A stretch of DNA of 64,000 nucleotides from Acidimicrobiia bacterium (GTDB lineage Bacteria > Actinomycetota > Acidimicrobiia > Acidimicrobiales > CAIXPF01). Below are positions 35,514-46,017 of the stretch, in pieces. The number at the start of each line of letters is the position of its first letter. Position 1 is the first letter of the stretch. The stretch is from NCBI GenBank assembly GCA_947476745.1, contig CANJRG010000009.1, positions 96,447 to 160,446 on the forward strand, in the 5' to 3' direction. The notes beneath the pieces were generated by a model. It had not been told where the DNA came from. It did not search any database and saw only the letters and a program-made list of their open reading frames with translations. A program made the translations under genes and the position numbers.

Positions 35514-36065
35514 ATGAACGATCACGACGAGTCCGCCAACGACGACATGGCGGACGGTGATGCCCTCACGCCGGAGATCGTCGACGATCCCGGCGCGTCG
35601 GCAACGACGGGTTCCCCACCCCAGGTGCTCTCGGTCGAGGACCTCATCGAGGAACTCGAGAGGGTGACGGCCGAACGTGACGGGCACTTCGATGCCCGGG
35701 CAAGGCTGCAGGCCGAGTTCGACAACTACCGCAAGCGAATGGCGGCCCAGCAGGCCGAACAGGCCGAACGAGCCGCTGAGGGCCTGGTCGCCAAGCTGCT
35801 GCCCGTGCTCGATGCCTGCGATGCCGCAGTGGCCCATGATGTCGAAGGGGTGGAGCCCATCGCCGCGCAGCTGGCTGCGGTGCTCGAACGCGAGGGCCTG
35901 CAACCGATCTTGCCCCTCGAGCAGCCGTTCGACCCAGAGTTCCATGAAGCGGTGATGCGCGAGGATGGTGACGCCGCCGCCCCCACGGTGGCCGCTGTCC
36001 TGCGAACCGGCTACCTGTGGAAGAACCGGGTGATCCGTCCGGCAATGGTGAAGGTACGGGGCTGA
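35514..36065 (+). CDS. grpE: Nucleotide exchange factor GrpE
   Basis: Releases ADP from DnaK. The protein is 183 aa: an acidic, disordered N-terminus, a coiled coil (LIEELERVTAERDGHFDARA, then FDNYRKRMAAQQAEQAERA) and a C-terminal beta domain with FDPEFHEAVMRED and the closing TGYLWKNRVIRPAMVKV. It lies 12 bp after dnaK and 7 bp before dnaJ. Confidence 0.95.
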   Translation: MNDHDESANDDMADGDALTPEIVDDPGASATTGSPPQVLSVEDLIEELERVTAERDGHFDARARLQAEFDNYRKRMAAQQAEQAERAAEGLVAKLLPVLDACDAAVAHDVEGVEPIAAQLAAVLEREGLQPILPLEQPFDPEFHEAVMREDGDAAAPTVAAVLRTGYLWKNRVIRPAMVKVRG

Positions 36066-36072
36066 TCGCACC

Positions 36073-37236
36073 GTGGCAGCAGCTCGGGAGTGGTTCGAGA
36101 AGGACTACTACAAGGTGCTTGGGGTCACGCCTGGGGCCGACCCAAAGGAGATAACCCGCGCCTATCGGAAGCTGGCACGCCAGTACCACCCCGATGCCAA
36201 CCCCGGTGACGCCGCGGCGGAGGAGCGGTTCAAGGAGCTCTCGTCCGCCTACGACGTCCTCGGAGACCCCGACAAACGGCAGGAGTACGACGAGGTCCGC
36301 CGTATGTCGCCGCCCGGCACCCACTTCGGCGGGGCCCCAGGCGGTTTCGGGGGCCGCGGACCGGCCGGATTCCGGGTGCGGACGGACGACGCCGGCGATC
36401 TCGGCGACCTGTTCTCCGGGCTGTTCGGGCGCTCGACCCCGGGTCGGGGCGACGTGCGGTCCTCCCCGTTGCGCGGCAAGGACCTCGAGGCCGCGTTGCA
36501 CCTCTCGTTCCTCGACGCCGTCGTGGGCGCGACCACGGCGGTGAACCTGGTCAGCCAGGTGCCCTGCAGCACCTGCGCGGGCAGCGGTGCAGCAGCCGGT
36601 ACGACCCCGGTGGTCTGCGATCGCTGCGGCGGCCGCGGCGTCCTCGATGACAACCAGGGCTTTTTCAGCTTCAGCCAGCCGTGCCCGCTCTGCCGGGGGA
36701 CGGGCAGCAAGATCGAGCATCCCTGTGCCACTTGCGCGGGGTCGGGGCTCGAACGGCGACCGCGTGAGGTCAAGGTGCGGGTGCCAGCCGGCGTCGAGGA
36801 CGGGCAGCGCGTCCGCCTCGCCGGCCGCGGCGAGCCCGGCCAGGCGGGTGCGCCCGCCGGTGACCTGCTGGTCCTGGTCCACGTCGCGGCCCATGAGCAG
36901 TTCGGCCGGCGCGGCCGGGATCTGACGGTCACCATGCCGATCACCTACCCCGAGGCGGTCCTCGGGACCGATCTGGAGGTGCCGGCTCTCACCGGTTCGA
37001 GCTTGACACTGCGGGTACCGGCAGGCACTCGCAGTGGCCGGACCTTCCGGGTCCGGGGCCGGGGCATCGACACCCGCCAAGGCGGCGGCGACCTGCTGGT
37101 GACCGTGGAGATCATCGTTCCCACCAATCCATCGGCCCGTGAGCGCAAGCTGCTCGAGGATCTCGCTCGGCTCGGCACGGCAGGTCTCGACGACCGTTCC
37201 GAACCCGACGCCGGCCGTCCCCGACCCAGCTGCTGA
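36073..37236 (+). CDS. dnaJ: Chaperone DnaJ
   Basis: Type I Hsp40 of 387 aa that delivers substrates to DnaK and stimulates its ATPase. The J domain includes [18 protein letters not shown] and the HPD triad in QYHPDAN. A G/F region follows (about residues 80-110). The zinc centre has four CxxCxGxG-type repeats: [25 protein letters not shown] and CATCAGSG. The [13 protein letters not shown]-terminus is the form found in actinobacterial DnaJ1. It starts with GTG. Confidence 0.96.
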   Translation: MAAAREWFEKDYYKVLGVTPGADPKEITRAYRKLARQYHPDANPGDAAAEERFKELSSAYDVLGDPDKRQEYDEVRRMSPPGTHFGGAPGGFGGRGPAGFRVRTDDAGDLGDLFSGLFGRSTPGRGDVRSSPLRGKDLEAALHLSFLDAVVGATTAVNLVSQVPCSTCAGSGAAAGTTPVVCDRCGGRGVLDDNQGFFSFSQPCPLCRGTGSKIEHPCATCAGSGLERRPREVKVRVPAGVEDGQRVRLAGRGEPGQAGAPAGDLLVLVHVAAHEQFGRRGRDLTVTMPITYPEAVLGTDLEVPALTGSSLTLRVPAGTRSGRTFRVRGRGIDTRQGGGDLLVTVEIIVPTNPSARERKLLEDLARLGTAGLDDRSEPDAGRPRPSC

Positions 37237-37301
37237 CCTCGTCGGGCGCCTGTTTCCGCCATCTACGTGGTCCTGAGAGCCGTCCCGAGGGAGGTTGTCC
37301 C

Positions 37302-37709
37302 ATGATGAACGCCGAGTACCGCCGTCAACGCGCCGTCTACGTGATCTCGGTGGCTGCCGAGCTGGCCGGGATGCACCCCCAGACCCTGCGTATCTACGAG
37401 CGCAAGGGACTGCTGGCACCGGCGCGCACCGGCGGGGGTAGCCGGCGTTACAGCGAGTCCGACATCCGTACCCTGCAGCGGATCCAGGAGCTCACCAACG
37501 AGGGCCTCAACCTGGCGGGAGTCAAGCGGGTGCTCGAGCTCGAGGCGGCGAACGAAGCGCTGCAGCAGCAGCTGGTGCAGATGACCGAGCGGGTCCGTGC
37601 TGCGGTGGCCGACACCCACCGGCAGTACCGCCGTGACCTGGTGCCCCTCCACCAGGCCGTCGAGCCGTTCGGTTGGCGACCACCGCGGGTCCCTGACCAG
37701 CGCAACTGA
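37302..37709 (+). CDS. hspR: Heat-shock repressor HspR (MerR family)
   Basis: Regulator of 135 aa. The N-terminal winged helix reads [20 protein letters not shown], followed by [19 protein letters not shown], the HspR type of the MerR domain; the C-terminus is a coiled coil with a basic end. It should bind the HAIR operator at 33558-33578 and repress the operon that encodes it. The ATG is preceded by GAGGGAGG; a second ATG follows immediately (37305). Confidence 0.95.
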   Translation: MMNAEYRRQRAVYVISVAAELAGMHPQTLRIYERKGLLAPARTGGGSRRYSESDIRTLQRIQELTNEGLNLAGVKRVLELEAANEALQQQLVQMTERVRAAVADTHRQYRRDLVPLHQAVEPFGWRPPRVPDQRN

Positions 37710-37785
37710 CGGCGGCGATCCGTACCGTCCGCCCACGCCCCGACGAAATCGTTGCAGCCGCAGGCCCCGGGGTCGCTAGCTTTGA

Positions 37786-39111
<1,326 letters not shown>

Positions 39112-39118
39112 GCCGGTC

Positions 39119-40537
39119 ATGAGCCTGCCCAACGTCCTCGCCGACCGCTATGCCTCGCCCGAGATGGTGGCCATCTGGTCACCCGAGGCGAAGGTGGTGC
39201 TTGAGCGCGAGCTGTGGCTCGCAGTGCTGCAGGCCCAGCAGTCGCTGGGTCTCGAGGTGCCCGACGGCGCCGGAGCGGCCTATAGGGCCGTGGTGCAGGA
39301 CGTGGATCTTGATTCGATCCGGGAACGAGAGCGGGTCACCCGACACGACGTGAAGGCGAGGATCGAGGAGTTCAACGCCCTCGCCGGTTTCGAGGCGGTC
39401 CACGTGGGGCTCACCTCCCGGGACCTGACCGAGAACGTCGAGCAACTCCAGGTGTTCCAGGCTCTGTCGCTGGTACGGGACCGTTGCGTGGCCGTACTGG
39501 CCCGCCTCGCCGAGCGGGCCGACCTCTACGGCGATGTCGTCCTGGCTGCCCGGACCCACAACGTGGCGGCCCAGCCGACGACGATGGGCAAGCGCTTCGC
39601 CAACATCGGCGAGGAACTGTTCGTGGCCTACGAGCGCCTCGAGAACCTGCTGGAGCGCTATCCGCTCCGCGGCCTGAAGGGTCCGGTCGGTACACAGGCC
39701 GATCTGCTGAGCCTGTTCGACGGGGATGTCGCTGCGGTCGACGCGCTCGAACGCCAGGTGGCGGACCATCTCGGCCTCCCCCGCAGCCTCGATGCGGTGG
39801 GCCAGGTCTATCCCCGCTCGCTCGACTTCGACGTGGTCACGACCCTGGCCCAAGTGGCTTCGGCCCCGGCAAACCTGGCCATCGGCATCCGGCTCATGGC
39901 CGGCCACGAATTGGCCACCGAGGGGTTCCGGCCCGGCCAGGTCGGGTCCTCGGCGATGCCGCACAAGATGAACACGCGCTCCGCCGAACGCATCGGCGGG
40001 CTGTTGGCGGTGTTGCGTGGCCATGTGACGATGGCCGGTTCGCTCCTCGGCGACCAGTGGAACGAGGGTGACGTCAGCTGCTCGGTCACCCGTCGGGTCC
40101 TGCTCGTCGACGCCTTTCTCGCCATCGACGGCTTGATCGAGACGACCCTCGAGGTGCTGGCCGACTTCGGGGTGTACCCGGCGGTGGTCGATGCGGAGCT
40201 GCAGCGCTACCTGCCGTTCCTGGCCAGTACCCGCCTGATGCTGGCCGCCGTGCGACAGGGGATGGGACGGGAGGCGGCCCACCACCTCGTCGGCGACCAT
40301 GCGGTGTCGGTGGCTCGTCAGATGCGCGACGCCGGCACCCCCAATGATCTGCTCGACCGTCTCGGGGCTGACGAACGGTTCCCGCTCAGCCGGGCGGAGT
40401 TGGCCGAGTTGCTGGCTGATCACCAACAGTTCGTCGGGCGGGCAGGACCGCAGGTGGCGTCCTTCGTGGCTCGCGTCGCCGCCCTACGGGGACGTCGCGC
40501 CGAGGCCGCCGAGTACCGGGGCCGCCCGACGTTGTGA
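39119..40537 (+). CDS. purB: Adenylosuccinate lyase
   Basis: Acts twice in purine synthesis, releasing fumarate from SAICAR and from adenylosuccinate. The 472-aa sequence carries the fumarase/aspartase-superfamily loop GSSAMPHKMNTRSAERIGGL with its catalytic serine, and THNVAAQPTTMGKRF with the conserved histidine region. ATG 39119 is 7 bp after the purA stop. The N-terminal LADRYASPEMVAIWSPEAKV matches the PurB type. Confidence 0.96.
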   Translation: MSLPNVLADRYASPEMVAIWSPEAKVVLERELWLAVLQAQQSLGLEVPDGAGAAYRAVVQDVDLDSIRERERVTRHDVKARIEEFNALAGFEAVHVGLTSRDLTENVEQLQVFQALSLVRDRCVAVLARLAERADLYGDVVLAARTHNVAAQPTTMGKRFANIGEELFVAYERLENLLERYPLRGLKGPVGTQADLLSLFDGDVAAVDALERQVADHLGLPRSLDAVGQVYPRSLDFDVVTTLAQVASAPANLAIGIRLMAGHELATEGFRPGQVGSSAMPHKMNTRSAERIGGLLAVLRGHVTMAGSLLGDQWNEGDVSCSVTRRVLLVDAFLAIDGLIETTLEVLADFGVYPAVVDAELQRYLPFLASTRLMLAAVRQGMGREAAHHLVGDHAVSVARQMRDAGTPNDLLDRLGADERFPLSRAELAELLADHQQFVGRAGPQVASFVARVAALRGRRAEAAEYRGRPTL

Positions 40538-40638
40538 AGGTGCGTCCGGCCCGCTCGCCGCCGGCGCGATGACCGGCTGACGAGGATGCTGCCACCGACG
40601 GCTGACGACGTGAGGGGCCGACAACCGGGGCTCTGCGC

Positions 40639-40863
40639 ATGAACGATGCGACGACCGTGTCCGGACCGGTGGACGCCGAGCCCTTCGTGCTCGCCGAGGT
40701 GACCGACTGGGAGGCTCATCTCAAAGCGGTGCTGCAGACGAGGCGGCACCACCTCGAGGAACTGCGCCGCCAAGGGGTTTCGGTGCGCAATCGACGAGTG
40801 ATCGACCGGGGGCGTCCTCGATGTGCCGCCGGCACCGGGGAAAACGCCGACTGCGGGCCGTGA
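40639..40863 (+). CDS. Possible small hypothetical protein
   Basis: Open frame of 74 codons. The first half (DAEPFVLAEVTDWEAHLKAV) looks protein-like; the second half is Arg-rich. No SD or -10 box was identified before the ATG and no family is recognised, so it may be a chance frame. It sits between purB and the convergent tRNA cluster. Confidence 0.3.
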   Translation: MNDATTVSGPVDAEPFVLAEVTDWEAHLKAVLQTRRHHLEELRRQGVSVRNRRVIDRGRPRCAAGTGENADCGP

Positions 40864-40898
40864 GACAGCCCGCAATCGGATTTCGGACGCTGTCCGAA

Positions 40899-40974
40899 TG
40901 GTGGTCGGGACCGGCGTCGATCCGGTGACCCCGCGCTTTTCAGGCGCGTGCTCTGCCTACTGAGCTACCCGACC
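40899..40974 (-). tRNA. tRNA-Phe (GAA)
   Basis: The complement has acceptor GGTCGGG/CCCGACC, the D arm TAGCTCAGTAGGCAGAGCA, anticodon stem CGCGC/GCGCG around CTGAAAA (anticodon GAA) and encoded CCA. It is last in the Glu-Asp-Phe cluster in direction of transcription. Confidence 0.95.
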
Positions 40975-40980
40975 AGGGTC

Positions 40981-41006
40981 GTCTCCCGCCCGAGCGGGCG
41001 GGAGAC
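40981..41006 (-). other. Strong hairpin between tRNA-Asp and tRNA-Phe
   Basis: An 11-bp perfect stem (arm GTCTCCCGCCC) with a GAGC loop fills almost the whole spacer between the two tRNAs. It could be a processing signal or a partial terminator; there is no T-run. Confidence 0.6.
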
Positions 41007-41084
41007 TGGCGGTCCCGACGGGATTTGAACCCGCGGCCTCCGGCTTGACAGGCCGGCGTGCACTCCAAACTGCACCACGGGACC
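41007..41084 (-). tRNA. tRNA-Asp (GTC)
   Basis: The complement has acceptor GGTCCCG/CGGGACC, anticodon stem CCGGC/GCCGG around CTGTCAA (anticodon GTC), T loop TTCAAAT and encoded CCA. Confidence 0.95.
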
Positions 41085-41123
41085 ATGAGGCTCGGTGATT
41101 ATAGCCCACCAAGTTGAACTGTG

Positions 41124-41196
41124 CACCCCCAACGGGATTCGAACCCGTGTTGCCGCCTTGAAAGGGCGGCGTCCTAGGCCGCTGGACGATGGGGGC
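41124..41196 (-). tRNA. tRNA-Glu (TTC)
   Basis: The complement starts GCCCCCATCGTC, has anticodon stem CCGCC/GGCGG around CTTTCAA (anticodon TTC) and T loop TTCGAAT. The 3' CCA is not encoded, unlike the other two tRNAs in the cluster. It is first in the cluster. Confidence 0.94.
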
Positions 41197-41323
41197 CGGA
41201 CGGTAACCGAAGTTAGCAGGACGCTTTCGCCAGTACCGCAGCGGCTGCGGCAGCCGGTTGCGTCGCCCGGAAGGTCCCGGCCCGGGCGCCTCGCAGCCCC
41301 GTTCGCGGGCGGTCGCCAGCCCC

Positions 41324-41806
41324 CTACACCAGGCTGGCGTCGATGATGAGGGCCAGCACGCCCGTGAGCCAGTGGTAGATCAGCCGTTGCTGGAATTCCG
41401 GGTCATCGGGGTCCCCGGGCTCGTCGAGTTCATCTGGATCGTCCTCGCTGATCTCGAGCCGCGTCCCCAGGACCAGCCGGAGTTGGTTGACCGTGGTCAT
41501 CCAAGCCCGCAACTCGTCGTCGGAGAGAACGGCCGCGCCCACGGTGGCCTGCATGGTGTCGATGGCGCTCAGCCGGGCGTCGATGAGCTCGTGTCGGGCG
41601 AGGATCTGGTACTCGGCGTCGCGGTCGGGATCGTTGACATACGCGGTCGGGAACAGGCGCCGAAGGCCCGGGTCGTCGGCGTCGTTGGCGATCACGTGCC
41701 GCAGTTCCGTGGTGAGCATCTGCAGCAGGGCACGTTCATCGGGGCCGAGATCGACCGCGACCCCCTTGCCGGTACGCCTGATGGGTGGCTTGGGCCGGAA
41801 AAACAC
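41324..41806 (-). CDS. DUF2017 family protein
   Basis: Soluble protein of 160 aa of unknown function. The family is actinobacterial and is typically encoded directly after clpS, as here (6 bp downstream). LGPDERALLQMLTTELRHVI is the conserved N-terminal helix region; ISEDDPDELDEPGDPDDPEF is an acidic loop. The association suggests a link to ClpS/ClpAP-ClpCP proteolysis, but this is context only. Confidence 0.85.
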   Translation of the reverse strand: MFFRPKPPIRRTGKGVAVDLGPDERALLQMLTTELRHVIANDADDPGLRRLFPTAYVNDPDRDAEYQILARHELIDARLSAIDTMQATVGAAVLSDDELRAWMTTVNQLRLVLGTRLEISEDDPDELDEPGDPDDPEFQQRLIYHWLTGVLALIIDASLV

Positions 41807-41812
41807 GCTATC

Positions 41813-42106
41813 TCAATCCTGCTGCATCGTGGCCCACAAGCCGTGCTCGTGCAGGCGGAACACGTCGAGTTCGGCCTTGTCGCGTGGGCCGGAGGACACC
41901 ACGGCGCGGCCCTTGAGGTGGACGTCCATCATGAGCTGTTCGGCCTTTTCCTTGCTGAAGCCGAACAGCTTCTGGAGCACGTAGGTGACGTATTGCATCA
42001 GGTTGATCGGATCGTTCCAGACGATCACGACCCATGGCTTGTCCTCGTCGACCACGACATCGGTGGTCGGGTCGTCGAGCTCGGCGGGGCTGGTCGAGCC
42101 CGCCAT
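41813..42106 (-). CDS. clpS: ATP-dependent Clp protease adaptor ClpS
   Basis: Adaptor of 97 aa that recognises N-degrons and hands substrates to the Clp ATPase. [16 protein letters not shown] carries the N-degron-pocket NDP motif, followed by [20 protein letters not shown] with the conserved MDVH segment. A short disordered N-terminal tail of about 20 residues precedes the domain, as expected. Followed directly by DUF2017. Confidence 0.94.
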   Translation of the reverse strand: MAGSTSPAELDDPTTDVVVDEDKPWVVIVWNDPINLMQYVTYVLQKLFGFSKEKAEQLMMDVHLKGRAVVSSGPRDKAELDVFRLHEHGLWATMQQD

Positions 42107-42183
42107 GGCCGGGGCCGACAACCGTCCCCCGACGGGGGACGTTACGGCCGGGTGCCGTTCGTGCAGGCGCAGCTCGTCGGGGA

Positions 42184-43197
42184 TCACTTCTCCGAGAGTA
42201 CCGGTCGCGCCCGCTCGCCGGAACCGGTTGGCTCGCGCCGGGAACTCGATGCCACCGCTGCGGTGGCCGCACGTACCTTCAGAACGAGAGCCACCACCGC
42301 CGACCACACCAGGGTCGAACCCAGCACGTGTAACGCGACCAGCCCGGCGGGAACACCCAGCGCATACTGCAGGTACCCCAGGACCCCTTGCGCCACGGTC
42401 AAACCGACGAGGGCATGGAGGTTCGGCCGAAGCAGGGCATCGGCGCGGGGCGAACGGGCCACGAGCACCATGAGCGCGACCAGCAGGGCGAGGAAAAGCC
42501 ACATCGCCCCGGAGTGCAGACGGGTCACGCTGCGCAGGGCGAACCCGAAGCGGTCGGCTCGTTCGTCTCCACCGTGGGGCCCGCTGCCCGTCACCACCGT
42601 TCCGGTAGAGACCACGACCCCGGCGGCGATGCCCAGCGCCGTGGTAAGCCGCGCCACGGCGCTGTGGGGAGCGACGGCAGCATCGTGATGGCCTGCATCG
42701 CCGGCAGCGTCGTCGAGACCTACGAGCGAGTTGCCGCTCAGGCCACCGTCGTGCGCGCTGACGTGGACCAGGGCCACCGCCGCGGTGATGAGTACCACCG
42801 AGGTGGCGAAGTGCAGCACGGTCAGGCGCGGATCGAGTTCCAGCACGACCAGCAACGCCCCGATCAGGGCCTGGGCGACGATGCCGGCCACCAGCACTGC
42901 GGACAGCCCGAACGCGCTGCGCCGGTAGGGCTGTCGCCGGCGTGCGGCGACCGTTGCCACCGCGGCGGTGGTGATGACCGCAAAGGTCAGGAGACGATTG
43001 CCGAACTCGACCCAGTGGTGAAAGCCCCACGCCGGGACCAGGCGGTCCTCGGTGCAACCCGGCCAGTCGGTGCAGCCGAGACCAGACCCGGTCAGACGCA
43101 CCGCCGCACCGGTCACCACGATGCCGATCTGGGCGGCCCACGCCCACCAGGCGACCCGGCGGAAGGCAGCCGGGCTGACCGAACGGCGAAGGCGCAT
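42184..43197 (-). CDS. ctaA: Heme A synthase (CtaA/COX15 type)
   Basis: Eight-helix membrane enzyme of 337 aa that oxidises the C8 methyl of heme O to make heme A. Both halves retain their histidine pairs: HHWVEFGNR and LHFATSVV in the first, TRLHSGAMW and [10 protein letters not shown] in the second. The first extracytoplasmic loop has the cysteine pair [17 protein letters not shown] box ends 7 nt before ATG 43197. It is divergent from ctaB, so heme O and heme A synthesis start from one 150-bp control region. Confidence 0.95.
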   Translation of the reverse strand: MRLRRSVSPAAFRRVAWWAWAAQIGIVVTGAAVRLTGSGLGCTDWPGCTEDRLVPAWGFHHWVEFGNRLLTFAVITTAAVATVAARRRQPYRRSAFGLSAVLVAGIVAQALIGALLVVLELDPRLTVLHFATSVVLITAAVALVHVSAHDGGLSGNSLVGLDDAAGDAGHHDAAVAPHSAVARLTTALGIAAGVVVSTGTVVTGSGPHGGDERADRFGFALRSVTRLHSGAMWLFLALLVALMVLVARSPRADALLRPNLHALVGLTVAQGVLGYLQYALGVPAGLVALHVLGSTLVWSAVVALVLKVRAATAAVASSSRREPTGSGERARPVLSEK

Positions 43198-43204
43198 GGG
43201 TCCG

Positions 43205-43210
43205 ACCGTA
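43205..43210 (-). promoter_or_regulatory. -10 box of ctaA
   Basis: TACGGT ends 7 nt before ATG 43197 on the minus strand, consistent with a leaderless transcript. Confidence 0.5.
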
Positions 43211-43333
43211 CCGGCTCCTGCCACCCATGCCGAAGCCGATCTGGCGCCTCCGGCCCGGTTCCGGGTCGGCGCGAACGGGCCGGGGCGGACGCACGAGGAC
43301 ACTGCGGAGTGCACGACTTCGGCCGCCAGCCTC

Positions 43334-43339
43334 TACGCT
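43334..43339 (+). promoter_or_regulatory. -10 box of ctaB
   Basis: TACGCT ends 8 nt before GTG 43348, which therefore is preferred over the ATG at 43354. Confidence 0.5.
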
Positions 43340-43347
43340 CAGAACTC

Positions 43348-44244
43348 GTGCTCATGCAGTCGGCCACCCGCACCAGGCCCAAGGCGTTGGCCTATGTGGC
43401 GTTGACCAAGCCGCGCATCATCGAGCTGCTGCTGATCACCACCGTACCGACGATGGTGGTGGCCGAAGGCGGGCTGCCCAGCGTCTGGCTGATGGTCGCG
43501 ACGGTCATCGGCGGCACCCTCTCCGCCGGTGGTGCCAACGCCATCAACATGTACGTCGACCGTGACATCGACCAGCTGATGAAGCGGACCCAGGGCCGGC
43601 CACTCGTCACCGGCGAGGTCTCACCCCGCGAGGCCCTGATCTTCGCCATCGGCATCGAGGTCGCCTCGTTCGTGTGGCTGTGGACCTTGGTGAACCTGCT
43701 CAGCGCCGTGCTCGCCCTGGCCGCATGCCTCTTCTACGTCTTCGTCTACACGCTGTGGCTCAAGCGTCGCACCACCCAGAACATCGTCATCGGTGGAGCG
43801 GCCGGCGCTGCGCCGGTCCTCATCGGCTGGGCCGCGGTCACCAATCAGGTGAGCGGGTCGGCCGTCGTGCTCTTCGCCGTCATCTTTTTCTGGACGCCGC
43901 CCCACTTCTGGGCCCTGGCGATCAAGTACCGCAACGACTACCAGGCGGCCTCGGTCCCGATGCTGCCCGCCGTCGCGAGCCTTCGGCGCACCTCTCTCGA
44001 GATGGTCGTCTACACCGTCATCACCGTGGCCTGCGCCACGGTGTTCGGCCTGGTCGCCGGGATGGGGTGGATCTATCAGGCCACCTCCGCGGTGCTCGGC
44101 CTGGCCTTTGTCGGCCTCACCGTTCGGCTGCATCGCAGCCGCGACGCCGACGGGGCCATGCGGGTCTTCAGTTTCTCCATCACGTACCTCACGGTGCTGT
44201 TCCTCGTCATGGTGGTCGACGTTCTCGTCGCCCACGGTGTATGA
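43348..44244 (+). CDS. ctaB: Heme O synthase (protoheme IX farnesyltransferase)
   Basis: Membrane prenyltransferase of 298 aa that adds a farnesyl group to heme [18 protein letters not shown] opens the domain; [20 protein letters not shown] carries the Asp-rich prenyl-diphosphate site; the second Asp-rich region is [11 protein letters not shown]. The GTG start follows a TACGCT -10 by 8 nt. It is divergent from ctaA and upstream of the oxidase cluster. Confidence 0.96.
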   Translation: MLMQSATRTRPKALAYVALTKPRIIELLLITTVPTMVVAEGGLPSVWLMVATVIGGTLSAGGANAINMYVDRDIDQLMKRTQGRPLVTGEVSPREALIFAIGIEVASFVWLWTLVNLLSAVLALAACLFYVFVYTLWLKRRTTQNIVIGGAAGAAPVLIGWAAVTNQVSGSAVVLFAVIFFWTPPHFWALAIKYRNDYQAASVPMLPAVASLRRTSLEMVVYTVITVACATVFGLVAGMGWIYQATSAVLGLAFVGLTVRLHRSRDADGAMRVFSFSITYLTVLFLVMVVDVLVAHGV

Positions 44245-44296
44245 CCCCCTCGACGCAGGCCGCCCGGCGGTTTCGAATGCGGCAGCGCGGCGCGGT

Positions 44297-44302
44297 TAGA
44301 GT
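44297..44302 (+). promoter_or_regulatory. -10 candidate for the oxidase cluster
   Basis: TAGAGT in the 144-bp gap after ctaB would start a transcript near 44309, with an 80-nt leader to ATG 44389. Confidence 0.35.
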
Positions 44303-44388
44303 CCCGACCGAACGACAACCCCGATCAGCGCGCTCCTCGACACCGCGGCGGTGTCGGTGAGCCCGGTGCGAGAGGCCAGACAACGCCC

Positions 44389-46017
44389 ATGACCGTGACC
44401 GAGAGCAAACCGGAGGAGGTGGTACCCGACCTGGGTGCCGCTCCGGCACAACCTGCCCTCCCGCCTGAACCGCCAAGCGGCATCGCTGGCGTCCTCGGAA
44501 CCGCCGACCACAAAACGGTCGGCCGGCTCTATGTGGGGTTCTCGCTGCTTTTCCTGGCGGCCTTCCTCGGCACGAGTACCCTGGTCAACGCCGAAGCGGT
44601 CGATGCGGGATCGCTGTCCGTCCTAAACATTGACACGTTTTTCCAGCTGCAGAGCCTGTCGCAGATCGGCGTGGTGTTCCTCGGGCTGATGCCGGCCTTC
44701 CTCGGCCTGGCCCTGTGTGTGGTGCCGCTACAGGTCGGCTCGCCCACCGTCGCTTTCCCCCGAGCGGCCGCCGCCTCGTTCTGGGGATGGTTGCTCGGCT
44801 CGGGCCTGCTCATTGCCGCCTACGTCGGCAACGGCGGGCCCATCGGTGGCAACAGCGACATGGTGAAGCTGTCTTTCGTGGCCTTCGCCATGGTGATCCT
44901 GTCGCTCGGTCTTGCCTCGGTCTGCGTGGTCACCACGGTGGCCACGGCGCGTACCCGGGGCATGAGTCTGATGCGGGTGCCCCTGTTCTCCTGGTCGATG
45001 CTCGTGGCAGGCAGCATGTGGCTGCTGAACACCGCGGCGCTGCTGGCCAACCTGCTGATCGTCTACATCGACACCACCCACGGCCAGGTCCTCTACGGTG
45101 CCGCAGCCAATCGATGGATCCAGCTCACCTGGATCTTCGCCCAGCCTGCCGTGCTGACCTTCGCCCTTCCGCTGCTCGGCATCCTCGGTGACGCCACTGC
45201 GGTCGCCACCCGAATCCGCCCGGCACGGTACGGCGTGAGCCTCGGTGCCATTGGCGCCGCCGGGGCCTTGACCTTCGGGGCCTACGCCCAGACCGCCTTC
45301 AACCCCGCTCTCATAACCGAGGCATTGTTCGTCCTGCAGAGCCTGGTCGTCGTGCTGCCGCTGCTGGCGCTGTTCGGCGGAATCGCCGACTCGGTACGCC
45401 GGGGTCGGATCCGCCCCACCTCGGCATTCCTGGTGTCGGTGGCCGGGATGCTGTTGCTGCTCGGGGCTGCGGTCGCCGGGGGTCTGTACGCCCTCGAGCC
45501 GTTGAACCTCGGATTCACCGTGTGGGGTGCCGGTGTCGGCAATGCCGCGACCGCTGCTGCGGTCGCCGGGATCGCCGCCGGGGTGTTCCACTGGGGCTCG
45601 AAGATCTGGGGTCACCGCGTCGCGGAGCCGCTCGGCAAGCTGGTGTTCCTTGCGGTTCTTGCTGGTGGCGCGCTCTATGCGGCCGGACAGTTGATCGCCG
45701 GGGCCAACGGCCAACTCCCGGTGCTGGGTGACGGAACCTTCGACAGCGTGGCCTCCAACGCCGAGTTCGGCGCGCTGCTGTCGACTGTCGGCTGTGCGCT
45801 TCTGGCCGTGGTCACGGTCCTGCTGATACTGGCTGTTCTGCCTGCGGCGTTGCGCCGGGGCCCGAAGGCCGACGCTGACCCCTGGGGCGGCCAGACGCTC
45901 GAATGGGCCACCTCCTCGCCGCCTCCCCGCGGGAACTTCCTGGGCCCGATCGCCGAGGTGACGAGCCCGAGTCCGCTGCTCGACATCCGCGAGGGCGCTG
46001 CAAAGGAGATCGTCTGA
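44389..46017 (+). CDS. Cofactor-free paralogue of cytochrome oxidase subunit I
   Basis: Polytopic membrane protein of 542 aa clearly homologous to CtaD encoded 3 kb downstream: TADHKTVGRLY against TVDHKKIGIMY, VPLQVGSPTVAFPR against LPLQIGARDVAFPR, and DPWGGQTLEW against DPWDARSLEW near the C-terminus. Every cofactor ligand is changed: low-spin heme His94 of CtaD corresponds to Ser91, CuB His273 to Gln252, cross-linking Tyr277 to Leu256, CuB His322/His323 to Gln301/Thr302, and His408/His410 to Val383/Asn385. It should therefore bind neither heme nor copper and cannot reduce oxygen. The frame is intact, with normal codon use, and the gene is coupled to the next (TGATG). A structural or assembly role is inferred. 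Confidence 0.85.
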   Translation: MTVTESKPEEVVPDLGAAPAQPALPPEPPSGIAGVLGTADHKTVGRLYVGFSLLFLAAFLGTSTLVNAEAVDAGSLSVLNIDTFFQLQSLSQIGVVFLGLMPAFLGLALCVVPLQVGSPTVAFPRAAAASFWGWLLGSGLLIAAYVGNGGPIGGNSDMVKLSFVAFAMVILSLGLASVCVVTTVATARTRGMSLMRVPLFSWSMLVAGSMWLLNTAALLANLLIVYIDTTHGQVLYGAAANRWIQLTWIFAQPAVLTFALPLLGILGDATAVATRIRPARYGVSLGAIGAAGALTFGAYAQTAFNPALITEALFVLQSLVVVLPLLALFGGIADSVRRGRIRPTSAFLVSVAGMLLLLGAAVAGGLYALEPLNLGFTVWGAGVGNAATAAAVAGIAAGVFHWGSKIWGHRVAEPLGKLVFLAVLAGGALYAAGQLIAGANGQLPVLGDGTFDSVASNAEFGALLSTVGCALLAVVTVLLILAVLPAALRRGPKADADPWGGQTLEWATSSPPPRGNFLGPIAEVTSPSPLLDIREGAAKEIV

